A stretch of 21,240 nucleotides of DNA from Bacteroidota bacterium (lineage in GTDB: Bacteria > Bacteroidota > Bacteroidia > J057): contig RDXT01000800.1 in the NCBI GenBank assembly GCA_004292985.1, positions 1 through 21,240 on the forward strand, given 5' to 3'. The notes under the pieces were generated by a model, which was not told where the DNA came from, did not search any database, and saw only the letters and a list, made by a program, of their open reading frames with translations. Position numbers and translations under genes: made by a program. Positions 1-7,844 of this stretch are shown piece after piece. Positions within the stretch are counted from its first letter, which is position 1. The number at the start of each line of letters is the position of its first letter.

Positions 1-1778
1 ATACTCAGGTGGTCAATGCCGGAAAAAGAATCATCCACCCGCAGCGAGATGTTTTGCTGACCCGCAGGCACACGCGAGGTGCTAAAATTGAGCGGACGCA
101 CAGAAGGCGGCAAGCTGTCGGCCATCAGGCAAAATTCGCCGAACTCCTGCATCGAGACATAGACATTTTCATCTTCGCCCAGCACATTACCGGCATATTT
201 CCAGCCGCCACCCTCCCGTTTCGCTACGACCATGTGTGAGAGATTTCCTTTTTTCAGGGACTTAAAACTGACCAGATAGGGTTTTCGCAGGGGAATATGG
301 GTGTCGCCGATCACAAAACGGTCGGAATACATGCCCGCATCGCCGGGAATGCGCCGTATCTGAAGCGAAACGCGGTCAAAAACAGAACTGTAGGGAAAAA
401 ACACCTGCAATTCACCGTCTTCTGCCAGGTTATTCCGGTCAGGCATGATCTCGCTCCGGAAATAAAAGTCAAACAGCACCCTTCCTGCCGGGTCGCGTAC
501 TACTTCCGGATAATTGTAAGGGTCGAGGGGTAAAATATAGGCGAGTTTACCTCCCTGAAAAGTGGAGGGCATGAGCAGTTTCTCTTCGCCCAGCACATTG
601 CGGTAGGGAAGGCCGCCCCGCCACGAAGCCAGGGGCTTTTCGGCATACACAATGAGCGTATTGCGCCGCAGTTCCCAGGAAACTTTGGGGGCCGCACCGC
701 TCACCGGAAACGCAGGCAGCTCCTTATCGGGTGCGGTACTGCCTTTTAATTTGCCATTGACATAGGAGCGGTTGCCGTGCAGGTCTTCAAGTTCGAGGCG
801 GAACGTGTGCTCCAGCTCGTCGTGAATCTCGATCATGCCCCGTGCCGCATTGCTGCGGTAGGCGGGCAACTCGTTGCCAAAGTCCATATAGGCTTTCTGC
901 ATGCGCTTGCGCTCGCGCTTCCATACCGCAAAATCGGTGTGCAGGTTGATGTAGCGCGTGTCGTCAAAACTCAGCACGCGGAGGTCGTACTCCCAGGCGA
1001 GTTGTTCGTCCACATAGAGGCGCGCGCGGGTGATACCGCAGGCGTTTTCGGCGCTGTCGAGCAGGTCGTAGCCCCGGAACTCGATCCCGACCCTGCCGCG
1101 TACCACGGGTACTGAGGGGAGGGTATAAAATCCGCTGCTGCCCGTGGGGGTCGTATAGTATTTGGCAAATGCGCCATTGATCCGGGCATCTGCATCTATC
1201 GGCTCGATGGCAATCTCCTGCACCAGGGGTTTGCGGGTGTCGGAGATCCGGTCGCGGTACCATTCCATCGGATTGAGTACCCGGTCGTCGGAGTCGCGGA
1301 TTTCGAAGTGGAGGTGGGGGCCTTGCGAGGAACCCGAGTTGCCGCTGTATGCGATCAGATCGCCCGTTTTCACCGGGATCTGCCCCGGAGGAAGATATAA
1401 ATCCTGGCTATATTGACGCGTATCGTATTGATTTTCACGCAAATAGGCATCTATCACTTCATTGAAGCCGTCGAGGTGGCCATAGATTGCATAATTGCGG
1501 TCCGGATGCCGGACATACAGCGCACGCCCGAATCCGTAAGGCCCCACACGGATGCGGTACACATATCCATCGGCCACCGAATAGATGGGCACTCCGGTCA
1601 CTCCTCCGGTTTTGATGTCTAATCCGGCGTGAAAGTGGTCGTTGCGCAACTCGCCAAAGGTGCCCGAAAGAGCTGTGCGGGTACTGAGGGGGAAGCGATA
1701 GGGCACATCTCCCGGCAAAAAGGCCAGGAGCAGCAGGGCGAGGGGGCTGAGAAAGAACAGGTTATGTTTAACGGACAT
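1..1778 (-). CDS. Exported M23-family (LytM-type) metalloendopeptidase, C-terminus cut by window edge
   Basis: The frame is open from the ATG at 1778 to the left edge, so about 592 residues are visible and the C-terminus is missing. Residues 1-22 form a hydrophobic signal peptide. Residues 35-170 carry the M23 zinc-peptidase fold: H50 and D54 in HFHAGLD, the YGHL histidine H101, and HLHFE with H155 and H157. These match the metal and catalytic residues of LytM, so the active site looks intact. The family cleaves peptidoglycan cross-bridges or stem peptides in the periplasm. The remaining ~430 residues are beta-rich, without a recognised domain, and probably form Ig-like modules. The start overlaps the end of the upstream hydrolase gene by 11 nt, which implies translational coupling. 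Catalytic class is secure; substrate is inferred. Confidence 0.9.
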   Translation of the reverse strand, partial: MSVKHNLFFLSPLALLLLAFLPGDVPYRFPLSTRTALSGTFGELRNDHFHAGLDIKTGGVTGVPIYSVADGYVYRIRVGPYGFGRALYVRHPDRNYAIYGHLDGFNEVIDAYLRENQYDTRQYSQDLYLPPGQIPVKTGDLIAYSGNSGSSQGPHLHFEIRDSDDRVLNPMEWYRDRISDTRKPLVQEIAIEPIDADARINGAFAKYYTTPTGSSGFYTLPSVPVVRGRVGIEFRGYDLLDSAENACGITRARLYVDEQLAWEYDLRVLSFDDTRYINLHTDFAVWKRERKRMQKAYMDFGNELPAYRSNAARGMIEIHDELEHTFRLELEDLHGNRSYVNGKLKGSTAPDKELPAFPVSGAAPKVSWELRRNTLIVYAEKPLASWRGGLPYRNVLGEEKLLMPSTFQGGKLAYILPLDPYNYPEVVRDPAGRVLFDFYFRSEIMPDRNNLAEDGELQVFFPYSSVFDRVSLQIRRIPGDAGMYSDRFVIGDTHIPLRKPYLVSFKSLKKGNLSHMVVAKREGGGWKYAGNVLGEDENVYVSMQEFGEFCLMADSLPPSVRPLNFSTSRVPAGQQNISLRVDDSFSGIDHLS

Positions 1779-2379
1779 GAAAATCTAACAGTTGCTTACC
1801 TTCGATCGAAGCCTGAATGTGGTCGCCAATCTGGAGAGGCCCTACGCCGCTGGGGGTGCCGGTAAAGACAAAATCGCCCTTTTTCAGGGTAATAAAGCGG
1901 GTAATATACGCGATCAGGTTTCCGACAGGGAAAATCATATCGGCGCTGTGTCCCTGCTGGCGGATCTGGCCGTTGATGTCGCAGCGGAAACGGATGTCCT
2001 GAAGGTTGGGGAAATCTTCTAAGGGCAGAAACTCCGACACAGGCGCGGAGTCATTAAAGCCTTTGGCGAGGGTCCAGGGCAGCCCTTTGGCTTTGGCTTC
2101 GTCCTGCAGGTCGCGGGCTGTCATGTCTATTCCCAGGCCAATACCGTCGATGTAGTTGCGCACAAAGGCTTCCGGGATATGTTTGCCCTCTTTGCCAATG
2201 CGGATCACCAGCTCGCATTCGAAGTGCAGGTTCTGGGTAAATTCGGGATAATAAAAGTCCTTGTTCTCCCGCAGCACGGCAGAGTCAGGCTTAAAAAACA
2301 GCAGGGGTTTATCGGGCACCGCGTTGTTCAGCTCTTTGGCATGTTCGGCATAATTGCGCCCTACACAAATAACCTTCAT
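1768..2379 (-). CDS. Fumarylacetoacetate hydrolase family protein (acylpyruvase/FAHD1-like)
   Basis: This 203-residue protein is the short, single-domain form of the FAH family, the size of FAHD1/YcgM-type enzymes. It starts with KVICVGRNYAEHAKE, the usual opening of this subgroup. The metal ligands appear as E54 and E56 in HFECELVIRIG and D85 in GIDMTARD, and the GTPSGVG motif lies at 174-180. Family members are cytosolic Mg2+/Mn2+ enzymes that hydrolyse acylpyruvates, decarboxylate oxaloacetate or tautomerise it; sequence alone does not settle which. It is the third gene of a minus-strand operon, 27 nt after the small lipoprotein gene, and its last 11 nt overlap the M23 peptidase gene. No functional link to the peptidase is obvious. 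Confidence 0.92.
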   Translation of the reverse strand: MKVICVGRNYAEHAKELNNAVPDKPLLFFKPDSAVLRENKDFYYPEFTQNLHFECELVIRIGKEGKHIPEAFVRNYIDGIGLGIDMTARDLQDEAKAKGLPWTLAKGFNDSAPVSEFLPLEDFPNLQDIRFRCDINGQIRQQGHSADMIFPVGNLIAYITRFITLKKGDFVFTGTPSGVGPLQIGDHIQASIEGKQLLDFHVR

Positions 2380-2406
2380 AGATTCAGCATTGATTGTGCA
2401 AGATAA

Positions 2407-2826
2407 TCAGGGACAGGCGTTTTTCCGCAATACGTTTCCATCAAAAGGTTCTGCGAGGCGAATGGTGTCTTCCGGCGTCCACGCAGGGTCCTGCGGAGTC
2501 CAAAGAGTACTCTCAAATTCGCAGGTCTCAAATACGGTGCGGGGCTGAGGATCGGCGGCATAGCGTATCTTCCATGTACCCGCCTGAAAATGCAGCTGGT
2601 AGGTTCCGCTGCAGGATTCGGTAGCGGTATAGGTGCCGAGCGCGCCTTTGAGTCTTTTCCGGACAAAATAGGTGCTGTCTCCCAGTTCGAGGGTATAGTT
2701 CCCGCCGCAATACAGGCCTTTGAAGCGTGCACGCAGGGCTGCTTCCGCAGGAGGTTCGGGTGCGCAGGCGGCACATGCGAGCAGCAGCGTCATACAAAGC
2801 ACAAATACACGCACAAAACTGCCCAT
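2407..2826 (-). CDS. Small predicted lipoprotein of unknown function
   Basis: A 139-residue protein with an N-terminal hydrophobic segment (residues 4-17) ending in a lipobox LLAC at C18, so it is probably a lipid-anchored envelope protein. The mature part is short and beta-rich (YCGGNYTLELGDSTYFVRK, then TYTATESCSGTYQLHF), resembling the small calycin-like or META/NlpE-like barrels common in Bacteroidota lipoproteins, although I cannot assign a family. Four cysteines in the mature part (in YCGG, ESCSG, ETCEF and near the C-terminus) could form disulfides. The start lies 2 nt after the stop of the GGGP synthase gene, so the two are almost certainly co-transcribed. Function is unknown. Confidence 0.8.
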   Translation of the reverse strand: MGSFVRVFVLCMTLLLACAACAPEPPAEAALRARFKGLYCGGNYTLELGDSTYFVRKRLKGALGTYTATESCSGTYQLHFQAGTWKIRYAADPQPRTVFETCEFESTLWTPQDPAWTPEDTIRLAEPFDGNVLRKNACP

Positions 2827-2828
2827 AT

Positions 2829-3614
2829 TTAGCCCCGCCAGTTAGGATGGTAAATTTTTCCGGCGTGAAGGGCATCGCGGGTCGCTCCGATTTCCTGAAT
2901 CAGGCCTCCCGAAGGGTCTGTCTCCAGCGCCGTGCCGATGACAATGATGTCGGCGCCCGCCTGCCAGATACGGGCAGCCTCCTGCGCGGAGCGGATGCCC
3001 CCGCCCACAATCAGCGGAATCTGGATACTCGCGCTCACAACCCGTATCATCTCTGAAGAGACCGTCTGCAAGGCTCCGCTGCCTCCGTCCATATAGATCA
3101 GCCGCAGGCCCAGCATTTCTCCGGCCATAGCTGTGCAGGCGGCCAGTTCCGGTTTGTCATGCGGAATGGGGAAGGTATGGCTGATGTAATTGACGGTGGT
3201 CATTTTGCCCGCTTCGATCAGCATATAGCCTGTAGGCAGAATTTCGAGCGAGGTTTTTTTCAGCAGCGGTGCTGCTTCCACATGGCGGCCTATCAGCAGA
3301 TCGGCGTTTCGTCCGCTGATGAGCGAAAGAAACAAGATGGCATCGGCCTCCGGGGTGATCTGCGTCGGGCTGCCTGGAAAAAGCACCAGGGGCAGGGGGC
3401 TGTGTTTTTTGATAAAAACCGCCAGTTCCTGAATGTTGGGCTGCACCGTGAGGCTGCCGCCGAGCATCAGGAAATCCACGCCTGCCGCCTCCGCGCGGGC
3501 AAGCAGGCCAGCCAGCAGGGCGGGGCTTGCCTTGTCAGGATCAATCAGAACCGCAAAACTCTTGCGTCCGGAAGACCTGCGTTCGTCAAATTGAGAGATC
3601 AGGCGAGGATTCAT
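2829..3614 (-). CDS. Geranylgeranylglyceryl/heptaprenylglyceryl phosphate synthase family protein
   Basis: This 261-residue TIM-barrel protein carries the signature motifs of the GGGPS/PcrB family: IDPDK at 24-28, LGGS at 51-54, FPGSP at 79-83, YMDGGSGA at 174-181, VGGGIRS at 203-209 and GTALE at 227-231. These form the glycerol-1-phosphate phosphate-binding and Mg2+-binding sites. The family joins a polyprenyl diphosphate to sn-glycerol-1-phosphate through an ether bond, the first step of archaeal lipid synthesis. Bacteroidota are known to encode group II members whose product role is unclear. It heads the minus-strand operon. I see no clear TAnnTTTG promoter upstream. No glycerol-1-phosphate dehydrogenase is in the window. 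Family assignment is firm; prenyl chain length and physiological role are inferred. Confidence 0.93.
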   Translation of the reverse strand: MNPRLISQFDERRSSGRKSFAVLIDPDKASPALLAGLLARAEAAGVDFLMLGGSLTVQPNIQELAVFIKKHSPLPLVLFPGSPTQITPEADAILFLSLISGRNADLLIGRHVEAAPLLKKTSLEILPTGYMLIEAGKMTTVNYISHTFPIPHDKPELAACTAMAGEMLGLRLIYMDGGSGALQTVSSEMIRVVSASIQIPLIVGGGIRSAQEAARIWQAGADIIVIGTALETDPSGGLIQEIGATRDALHAGKIYHPNWRG

Positions 3615-3759
3615 GCCGGGAAGAAGGAGGCCGCCAAGCAGAAGGCTTTTATTGCTGCGATATTAAACAATTTACCTGTGCGTACCTACGCAGATATTCA
3701 GATGTTGCGTTGCGCAGGCTCCTTTTTGTGCCGGAATTCTAACATGCACAGCTTCACGC

Positions 3760-3793
3760 TTGCTTTCTTCTCGCTAATTGAAAAACTATATTT
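3760..3793 (+). promoter_or_regulatory. Possible Bacteroidota-type promoter of the deiminase gene
   Basis: A TTG at 3760-3762 precedes TATATTT (3787-3793), close to the TAnnTTTG -7 box. The 24-nt gap is longer than usual, so this is tentative. Transcription would begin near 3800 and would exclude the in-frame ATG at 3778, favouring the ATG at 3829 as the true start. Confidence 0.35.
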
Positions 3794-3828
3794 ATCTTTC
3801 CTTGTGCTGTAACCCCATCTTCTGCCCG

Positions 3829-5250
3829 ATGCGCCTTTTATTCCTGCTGCTGTTGCTCTCGCTCTGCCTGCATGTGCCCGCCCAGAAGCCCGTGAGGCAG
3901 GCCCGCCCCCAGGTGCTGTACGAGCCGCCGGATAAGCCGCTGCGTACCATGGCAGAGTGGGAGGAGGTGGAGCATCTGGTGGTGGTATGGTCGCAATATC
4001 CCGCTGTGCTGAGCGAAGTGGTGCGGTATGCAAGGGAAGTCTGCCATGTGTGGGTGGTGTGTCTGGATTCAATGGACGTGAAGCGTTATCTGCGGGAGAA
4101 AAACATTCCCCTGGCCCATATCAGCTACCTCGAAACGGACTTTAACAGCATCTGGATCCGGGATTATGGCCCCCAGAGTGTGTATATCAATGGGGTGGAT
4201 TCGCTTATCCTGACCGAATGGTCCTACAACCGCCCCCGCCCGCTCGACGATCATTTTCCGGTGGTGCTGGCCAAAGCCCTGCATCTGCCGCTGGTCTCTC
4301 TCTCCCGCTCCCCCAATGAACTGGTGCACACAGGCGGTAATTTTATGACTGACGGCATGGGCACGGCCCTGTCTTCGCGCCTGATCCTGCACGAAAACAA
4401 CCGCAGCGCTGCTGCCATAGACACGCTCATGCGCCGCTCGATGGGCATAGAGCGCTATATCAAGCTCGAAGAGCTGCCTTTCGACGGCATTCACCATATA
4501 GATATGCACATGAAACTCCTCGACGAGGAGACACTGCTGGTCGGCGCGTATCCGCCAGGCAAAGCCGACGGACCACAGATCGAGGACAACCTCGCCTGGC
4601 TTACCGGGCACACGCTCTCCGGCTTCGGGCGGCCCTGGAAGACCGTGCGCATCCCCATGCCTCCCGATGGCCATTCGTATCCCGATACCGAGGGCAGCCC
4701 TTACCGCACCTATACCAACCTCATTTTTATCAATACGACTGTGCTGGTGCCACTCTATGATGCAGCCTATGACAGCACGGCCCTGCGGATCATCCGCGCG
4801 GAGCTTCCGGGCTACAAGGTGCAGGGCATAGACTGCCGCTCGGTGATCCGCTCCGGGGGCGCATTGCACTGTATGACCCTCACCTTAGGCGTGCGCGATC
4901 CGCTGCTGATTGTTCACCAGCCGCTGCCCGATACCCTCGGCAGCCGCCACGGCTATGAGGTAAGCGCCCTGATACGCCACCGCAGTGGCATCCGTGAGGC
5001 CCGCCTCTGGTACCGCACCGACAACCAGATGCCCTTTATCGCTGTGCCGATGCACATCAGCACCCTTGCCCGGCATACCTGGACAGCCAGCATTCCCCCG
5101 CAAAAGGCCGGGCGGCAGGTGCAGTATTATATCGAGGCAGAATCTGTTTCGGGCAAAGTAATGCGCAAACCCCTTCCCGGTGCCGATGGCCCCTGGCGCT
5201 TCCGCATCCTGAAAAAATCAGGCAGCCCCGAAGCGCCGTTTACCCGATAG
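3829..5250 (+). CDS. Exported agmatine deiminase / peptidylarginine deiminase family protein
   Basis: I chose the ATG at 3829 because it opens directly with a signal peptide (RLLFLLLLLSLCLHVPAQ, cut after Q19); an in-frame ATG at 3778 would place a poor leader in front. The 473-residue product contains the PAD_porph/agmatine deiminase fold at about residues 30-365. Visible motifs are IWIRDYGP (R111, D112), HTGGNF (167-172), HHIDMHMK with H223 and D225, and GGALHC with the nucleophile C348. The family hydrolyses guanidinium groups to ureido groups plus ammonia, either on agmatine or on C-terminal arginines. Residues 375-460 form an extra beta-rich domain and there is no T9SS sorting signal. 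Location in the periplasm or outside suggests a role other than cytosolic polyamine synthesis, but the substrate cannot be read from sequence. Confidence 0.9.
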   Translation: MRLLFLLLLLSLCLHVPAQKPVRQARPQVLYEPPDKPLRTMAEWEEVEHLVVVWSQYPAVLSEVVRYAREVCHVWVVCLDSMDVKRYLREKNIPLAHISYLETDFNSIWIRDYGPQSVYINGVDSLILTEWSYNRPRPLDDHFPVVLAKALHLPLVSLSRSPNELVHTGGNFMTDGMGTALSSRLILHENNRSAAAIDTLMRRSMGIERYIKLEELPFDGIHHIDMHMKLLDEETLLVGAYPPGKADGPQIEDNLAWLTGHTLSGFGRPWKTVRIPMPPDGHSYPDTEGSPYRTYTNLIFINTTVLVPLYDAAYDSTALRIIRAELPGYKVQGIDCRSVIRSGGALHCMTLTLGVRDPLLIVHQPLPDTLGSRHGYEVSALIRHRSGIREARLWYRTDNQMPFIAVPMHISTLARHTWTASIPPQKAGRQVQYYIEAESVSGKVMRKPLPGADGPWRFRILKKSGSPEAPFTR

Positions 5251-5280
5251 AAAAAACCCGGCCACTTGTGAGTAGCCGGG
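5251..5280 (-). terminator. Rho-independent terminator for the minus strand
   Basis: CCCGGC (5257-5262) pairs with GCCGGG (5275-5280) around a 12-nt loop. Read on the minus strand the stem is followed by TTTTTT (plus-strand A6 at 5251-5256), a classical terminator for the glycosyltransferase transcript. The plus strand has no T-tract after the stem, so it should not stop the deiminase transcript. It begins directly after the deiminase stop codon. Confidence 0.75.
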
Positions 5281-5440
5281 GCAATCAACCCAAAAACACA
5301 ACCCATGTATTTTCATTCGCGGCCTCTGTAGGACCCGTACTATTTTTCTGTGTAAATTATTTATACTCAAAAATACTATCGGCAAACGCTACAAATCCAG
5401 TACTCATATCAGGCGGAAGTTACATAGCCCCTATATGCAG

Positions 5441-5468
5441 ACAGGCGGCAACCGAAGTCGCCGCCTGT
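5441..5468. other. GC-rich 9-bp hairpin without a T-tract
   Basis: ACAGGCGGC (5441-5449) is perfectly complementary to GCCGCCTGT (5460-5468), with a 10-nt loop. Neither strand has a T run next to it, so it is not a standard terminator. It lies 27 nt beyond the stop of the cellulose-synthase-like gene, in that gene's 3' untranslated region, upstream of the T6 terminator. It could protect the 3' end or be a repeat element. Confidence 0.55.
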
Positions 5469-5495
5469 GAGGTAGTATTCAATATCGTATGTTGC

Positions 5496-6989
5496 TCAGG
5501 CCCGCGTAAATGCGTGACGCACGCTGTAAAGGCCCACGAGTCCGAATCCGCCGCCCTGCATCAGCAGGAAGGGCATCAGGCTGAAGTCGCGGAAGTGAAT
5601 CGCCAGATAAACTCCGAAGAGAAAATACAGCATCAAAGCCAGCTCTGCATACACGGTCTTGTCGAGCTTGCGGGTTTTGTAGGTGACTTTCTGCCACTTG
5701 TCGCTGCGGTTGATCACATTAAACTTGGGGGTACGGATGAAGGGGGTTCTTTTTCCGCGCAGACCCTGGATCACGGCAATCGAGTTGTGGAGGGAGAGGC
5801 CCATCGAGAAAGACAGGAAGGGAATATAGTGTCTGAGGAATCGTCGCATGGCGGCCTCAAAGCTGCCTTCGCGCCAGTAGCAGGTGGTGATATAGAGCGC
5901 AGCGAGGATCAGGAAGCTGCACAGCAGGGCTGCCACAGGCAGGATCAGGAAGTCCACGCGGCCTGCGAAGCGCTCATGCTTGAGGTAGAGCAGCGGCACG
6001 CTTGTCGCGCCCAGGAGCAGCACCAGCATAAACACCGAGCTGCTGAGCAGGTGCAGAGAGCCGTGGAATTTGCTGGAGAAAGGCACATCGGCTTTCCAGA
6101 GGGTGCTGAGCATCTTGCGGGCTACTTCGGCACCACCTTTCATCCAGCGGTACTGCTGGGACTTGATGGCACCCATCTCTGCGGGAAGTTCGGCAGGGGC
6201 ACCGATTTCGTCCACATACTTAAACTGCCAGCCTTTGATCTGGGCGCGGTAGCTCAGGTCGAGGTCTTCGGTGAGGGTATCGGTTTCCCAGCCACCGGCA
6301 TCGAGGATACAGGCTTTGCGCCATACACCCGCTGTGCCGTTGAAGTTCATAAAGAAACCTCCGCTGTCGCGGCCAAACTGCTCGATGGTAAAGTGGGCAT
6401 CGAGGTGAAAGGCCTGCGCTTCGGTGAAGAAGGAGTAGTCTTTGTTAAGGTGTTCCCAGCGGGCCTGTACTACCCCCACGCGGTCGTGGACAAAGTTGGG
6501 CAGGGTAGCGCGGAGGAAGTTGGGGTGGGGCAGGAAGTCGGCATCAAAGATGGCGATGTACTCCCCTTTGGCGAAGTCAAGTCCATAGCCCAGCGCGCCT
6601 GCTTTGAAGCCGGTACGGATGGGGCGGCGCACATGCTCCACCTGGATTCCGCGGGCTTTCAGCTCGGCGATTTTGCGGGCGGCGACTTCTACGGTTTCAT
6701 CGGTAGAGTCGTCGAGGAGCTGGATTTCAAAGCGGTCTTTGGGGTAATCCATCGCTGCTACGGACTCCAGCAGGCGTTCTACGACGTAAAGTTCGTTGTA
6801 GATAGGGAGCTGGATGGTAACGAAGGGCAGGTTATCATTGCCGGTGAAGGCAGGCTCTGACTTTACTTTCCGGCGATTGCGCAGAAAGTTGATAATCAGA
6901 TGGAGCTGTCCCAGGCTGGACACTACCGTCAGCACCAGGGTGATGAGGTAGAGGGCGATTACGACGATTTCAAAAATTCGCATCAACAC
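5496..6989 (-). CDS. Cellulose-synthase-like family 2 glycosyltransferase (membrane processive GT2)
   Basis: The 497-residue protein has one N-terminal membrane helix (4-34), a cytosolic GT2 domain (about 55-290) and four to five C-terminal hydrophobic segments (about 313-337, 346-371, 388-410, 447-466 and 470-490). The D,D,D,Q(Q/R)xRW signature of processive synthases is complete: DD at 93-94, DAD at 149-151, TED at 240-242 and QQYRW at 278-282. Enzymes of this layout polymerise sugars from nucleotide donors and push the chain through the membrane. It lacks a PilZ domain and BcsB-like partners, and its length resembles plant CSLA/CSLC-type glucan or mannan synthases, so bacterial cellulose is not assured. 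It follows the Dol-P-Man-like gene by 49 nt. An alternative start two codons in (6983) is possible. Confidence 0.92.
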   Translation of the reverse strand: MLMRIFEIVVIALYLITLVLTVVSSLGQLHLIINFLRNRRKVKSEPAFTGNDNLPFVTIQLPIYNELYVVERLLESVAAMDYPKDRFEIQLLDDSTDETVEVAARKIAELKARGIQVEHVRRPIRTGFKAGALGYGLDFAKGEYIAIFDADFLPHPNFLRATLPNFVHDRVGVVQARWEHLNKDYSFFTEAQAFHLDAHFTIEQFGRDSGGFFMNFNGTAGVWRKACILDAGGWETDTLTEDLDLSYRAQIKGWQFKYVDEIGAPAELPAEMGAIKSQQYRWMKGGAEVARKMLSTLWKADVPFSSKFHGSLHLLSSSVFMLVLLLGATSVPLLYLKHERFAGRVDFLILPVAALLCSFLILAALYITTCYWREGSFEAAMRRFLRHYIPFLSFSMGLSLHNSIAVIQGLRGKRTPFIRTPKFNVINRSDKWQKVTYKTRKLDKTVYAELALMLYFLFGVYLAIHFRDFSLMPFLLMQGGGFGLVGLYSVRHAFTRA

Positions 6990-7038
6990 GGCGGTAGTCG
7001 TTAGACTTTGAAATATGTGACGGAGAGAAAGTGAAAGT

Positions 7039-7749
7039 TCACAGCAAACGGAAGATGGTCGTCAGGATTTTGTACCCGGCAAGGATTGTACCGCGCACGG
7101 TACCTGTTACTTTCGAAACTCCAATGCGTTTTCGGTATCTGACAGGTACCTCTGTGCATCTGAGTCCCATTTTGGCAGCTTTTACCTGCATTTCTACGGT
7201 CCATCCATAGGTTTTGTCCTGCATGTTCAGCTCCAGCAAACGCGCATATCGAATGGCCCGGAAGGGACCAAGGTCAGTAAATCGCGTCTGGTAGAGTAGT
7301 CGGATCAAGGTAGTAGCCAGCCAGTTCCCAAATACCTGTTGCGGCAGCATGGCACCGCGCTCGCGCTCTCCTGTGGCACGGGAGCCGATCACCAGATCGA
7401 ACTGTCCGTTTTGCAGCGGGGCTAAGAGCGCAGGCATCTCTTCGGGGTAGTCTGAATAGTCTCCATCCAGAAAAATCACTACATCAGGTTGCTCGCCCAC
7501 AGGCTTGGCCGCGATATAGGACATTCCTTTCAGGCAGGCAAATCCATAGCCCTTGCGCTCCTCGCGGAGTACAGTGGCACCAGCTACACGGGCCTGCTCC
7601 TCCGTGGCATCTGTCGAACCATTGCTCACAACAATCACTTCCTCAGCAACGTCCGGGGGAACGTCCGCAACGACCCGGCCGATCGAGGCCGCTTCGTTGA
7701 AGGCAGGAATGATCACGTTGACCCGTAATCGGCTACGATCAGTTTCCAT
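7039..7749 (-). CDS. Dolichol-phosphate-mannose-synthase-like family 2 glycosyltransferase
   Basis: The 236-residue protein is a compact GT2 (GT-A) enzyme of the DPM1-like subgroup. Motifs seen are VNVIIPAFNEA (10-20), VSNGSTDAT (41-49), FLDGDYSD with DGD at 95-97, and the subgroup's DLGPFRAIR. Members transfer a sugar from a nucleotide to a polyprenyl phosphate, or to another acceptor, on the inner leaflet. No C-terminal transmembrane pair is present, so it resembles the soluble, membrane-associated type. The usual first Asp of the DDGSTD motif is N here, a substitution seen in other family members. It is the first gene of the minus-strand pair with the cellulose-synthase-like gene, which suggests a joint role in envelope glycan synthesis. 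The actual sugar and acceptor are unknown. Confidence 0.9.
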   Translation of the reverse strand: METDRSRLRVNVIIPAFNEAASIGRVVADVPPDVAEEVIVVSNGSTDATEEQARVAGATVLREERKGYGFACLKGMSYIAAKPVGEQPDVVIFLDGDYSDYPEEMPALLAPLQNGQFDLVIGSRATGERERGAMLPQQVFGNWLATTLIRLLYQTRFTDLGPFRAIRYARLLELNMQDKTYGWTVEMQVKAAKMGLRCTEVPVRYRKRIGVSKVTGTVRGTILAGYKILTTIFRLL

Positions 7750-7761
7750 AGAGAGGGTCTT

Positions 7762-7792
7762 GGTACAAGAAACCGGGGGGAAGCTTGTAACC
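7762..7792 (-). other. Leader hairpin upstream of the DPM1-like gene
   Basis: GGTACAAG (7762-7769) can pair with CTTGTAACC (7784-7792) with a single bulged base, leaving a loop with a run of six C on the transcript. It ends 13 nt before the start codon of the DPM1-like gene, so it could affect ribosome access. Small stems arise by chance, so support is limited. Confidence 0.35.
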
Positions 7793-7836
7793 CAGACGCT
7801 TGACAGGTGTTAAAACAGAACATCGTGAATCCGCTG

Positions 7837-7844
7837 CAAATCTA
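7837..7844 (-). promoter_or_regulatory. -7 promoter box for the glycosyltransferase pair
   Basis: The minus strand reads TAGATTTG, a perfect match to the Bacteroidota -7 consensus TAnnTTTG, followed by C. Transcription would begin near 7830 and give a leader of about 80 nt. I find no clear TTTG -33 element at the usual distance. Confidence 0.5.

Noticed and set aside
3159..3812. 217-codon open frame on the plus strand
   Set aside because: Antisense to the GGGP synthase gene and its upstream region, with no recognisable protein features.
4069..4869. 266-codon open frame on the minus strand
   Set aside because: Antisense to the deiminase gene, which has all catalytic motifs. Composition looks like a frame shadow (high His, Arg, Gly, Val).
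5268..6860. 530-codon open frame on the plus strand
   Set aside because: It runs antisense to the cellulose-synthase-like gene, whose motifs are complete. Its protein is rich in His, Glu, Gly and Val with no family features, and it begins inside a terminator hairpin. A GC-rich coding shadow.
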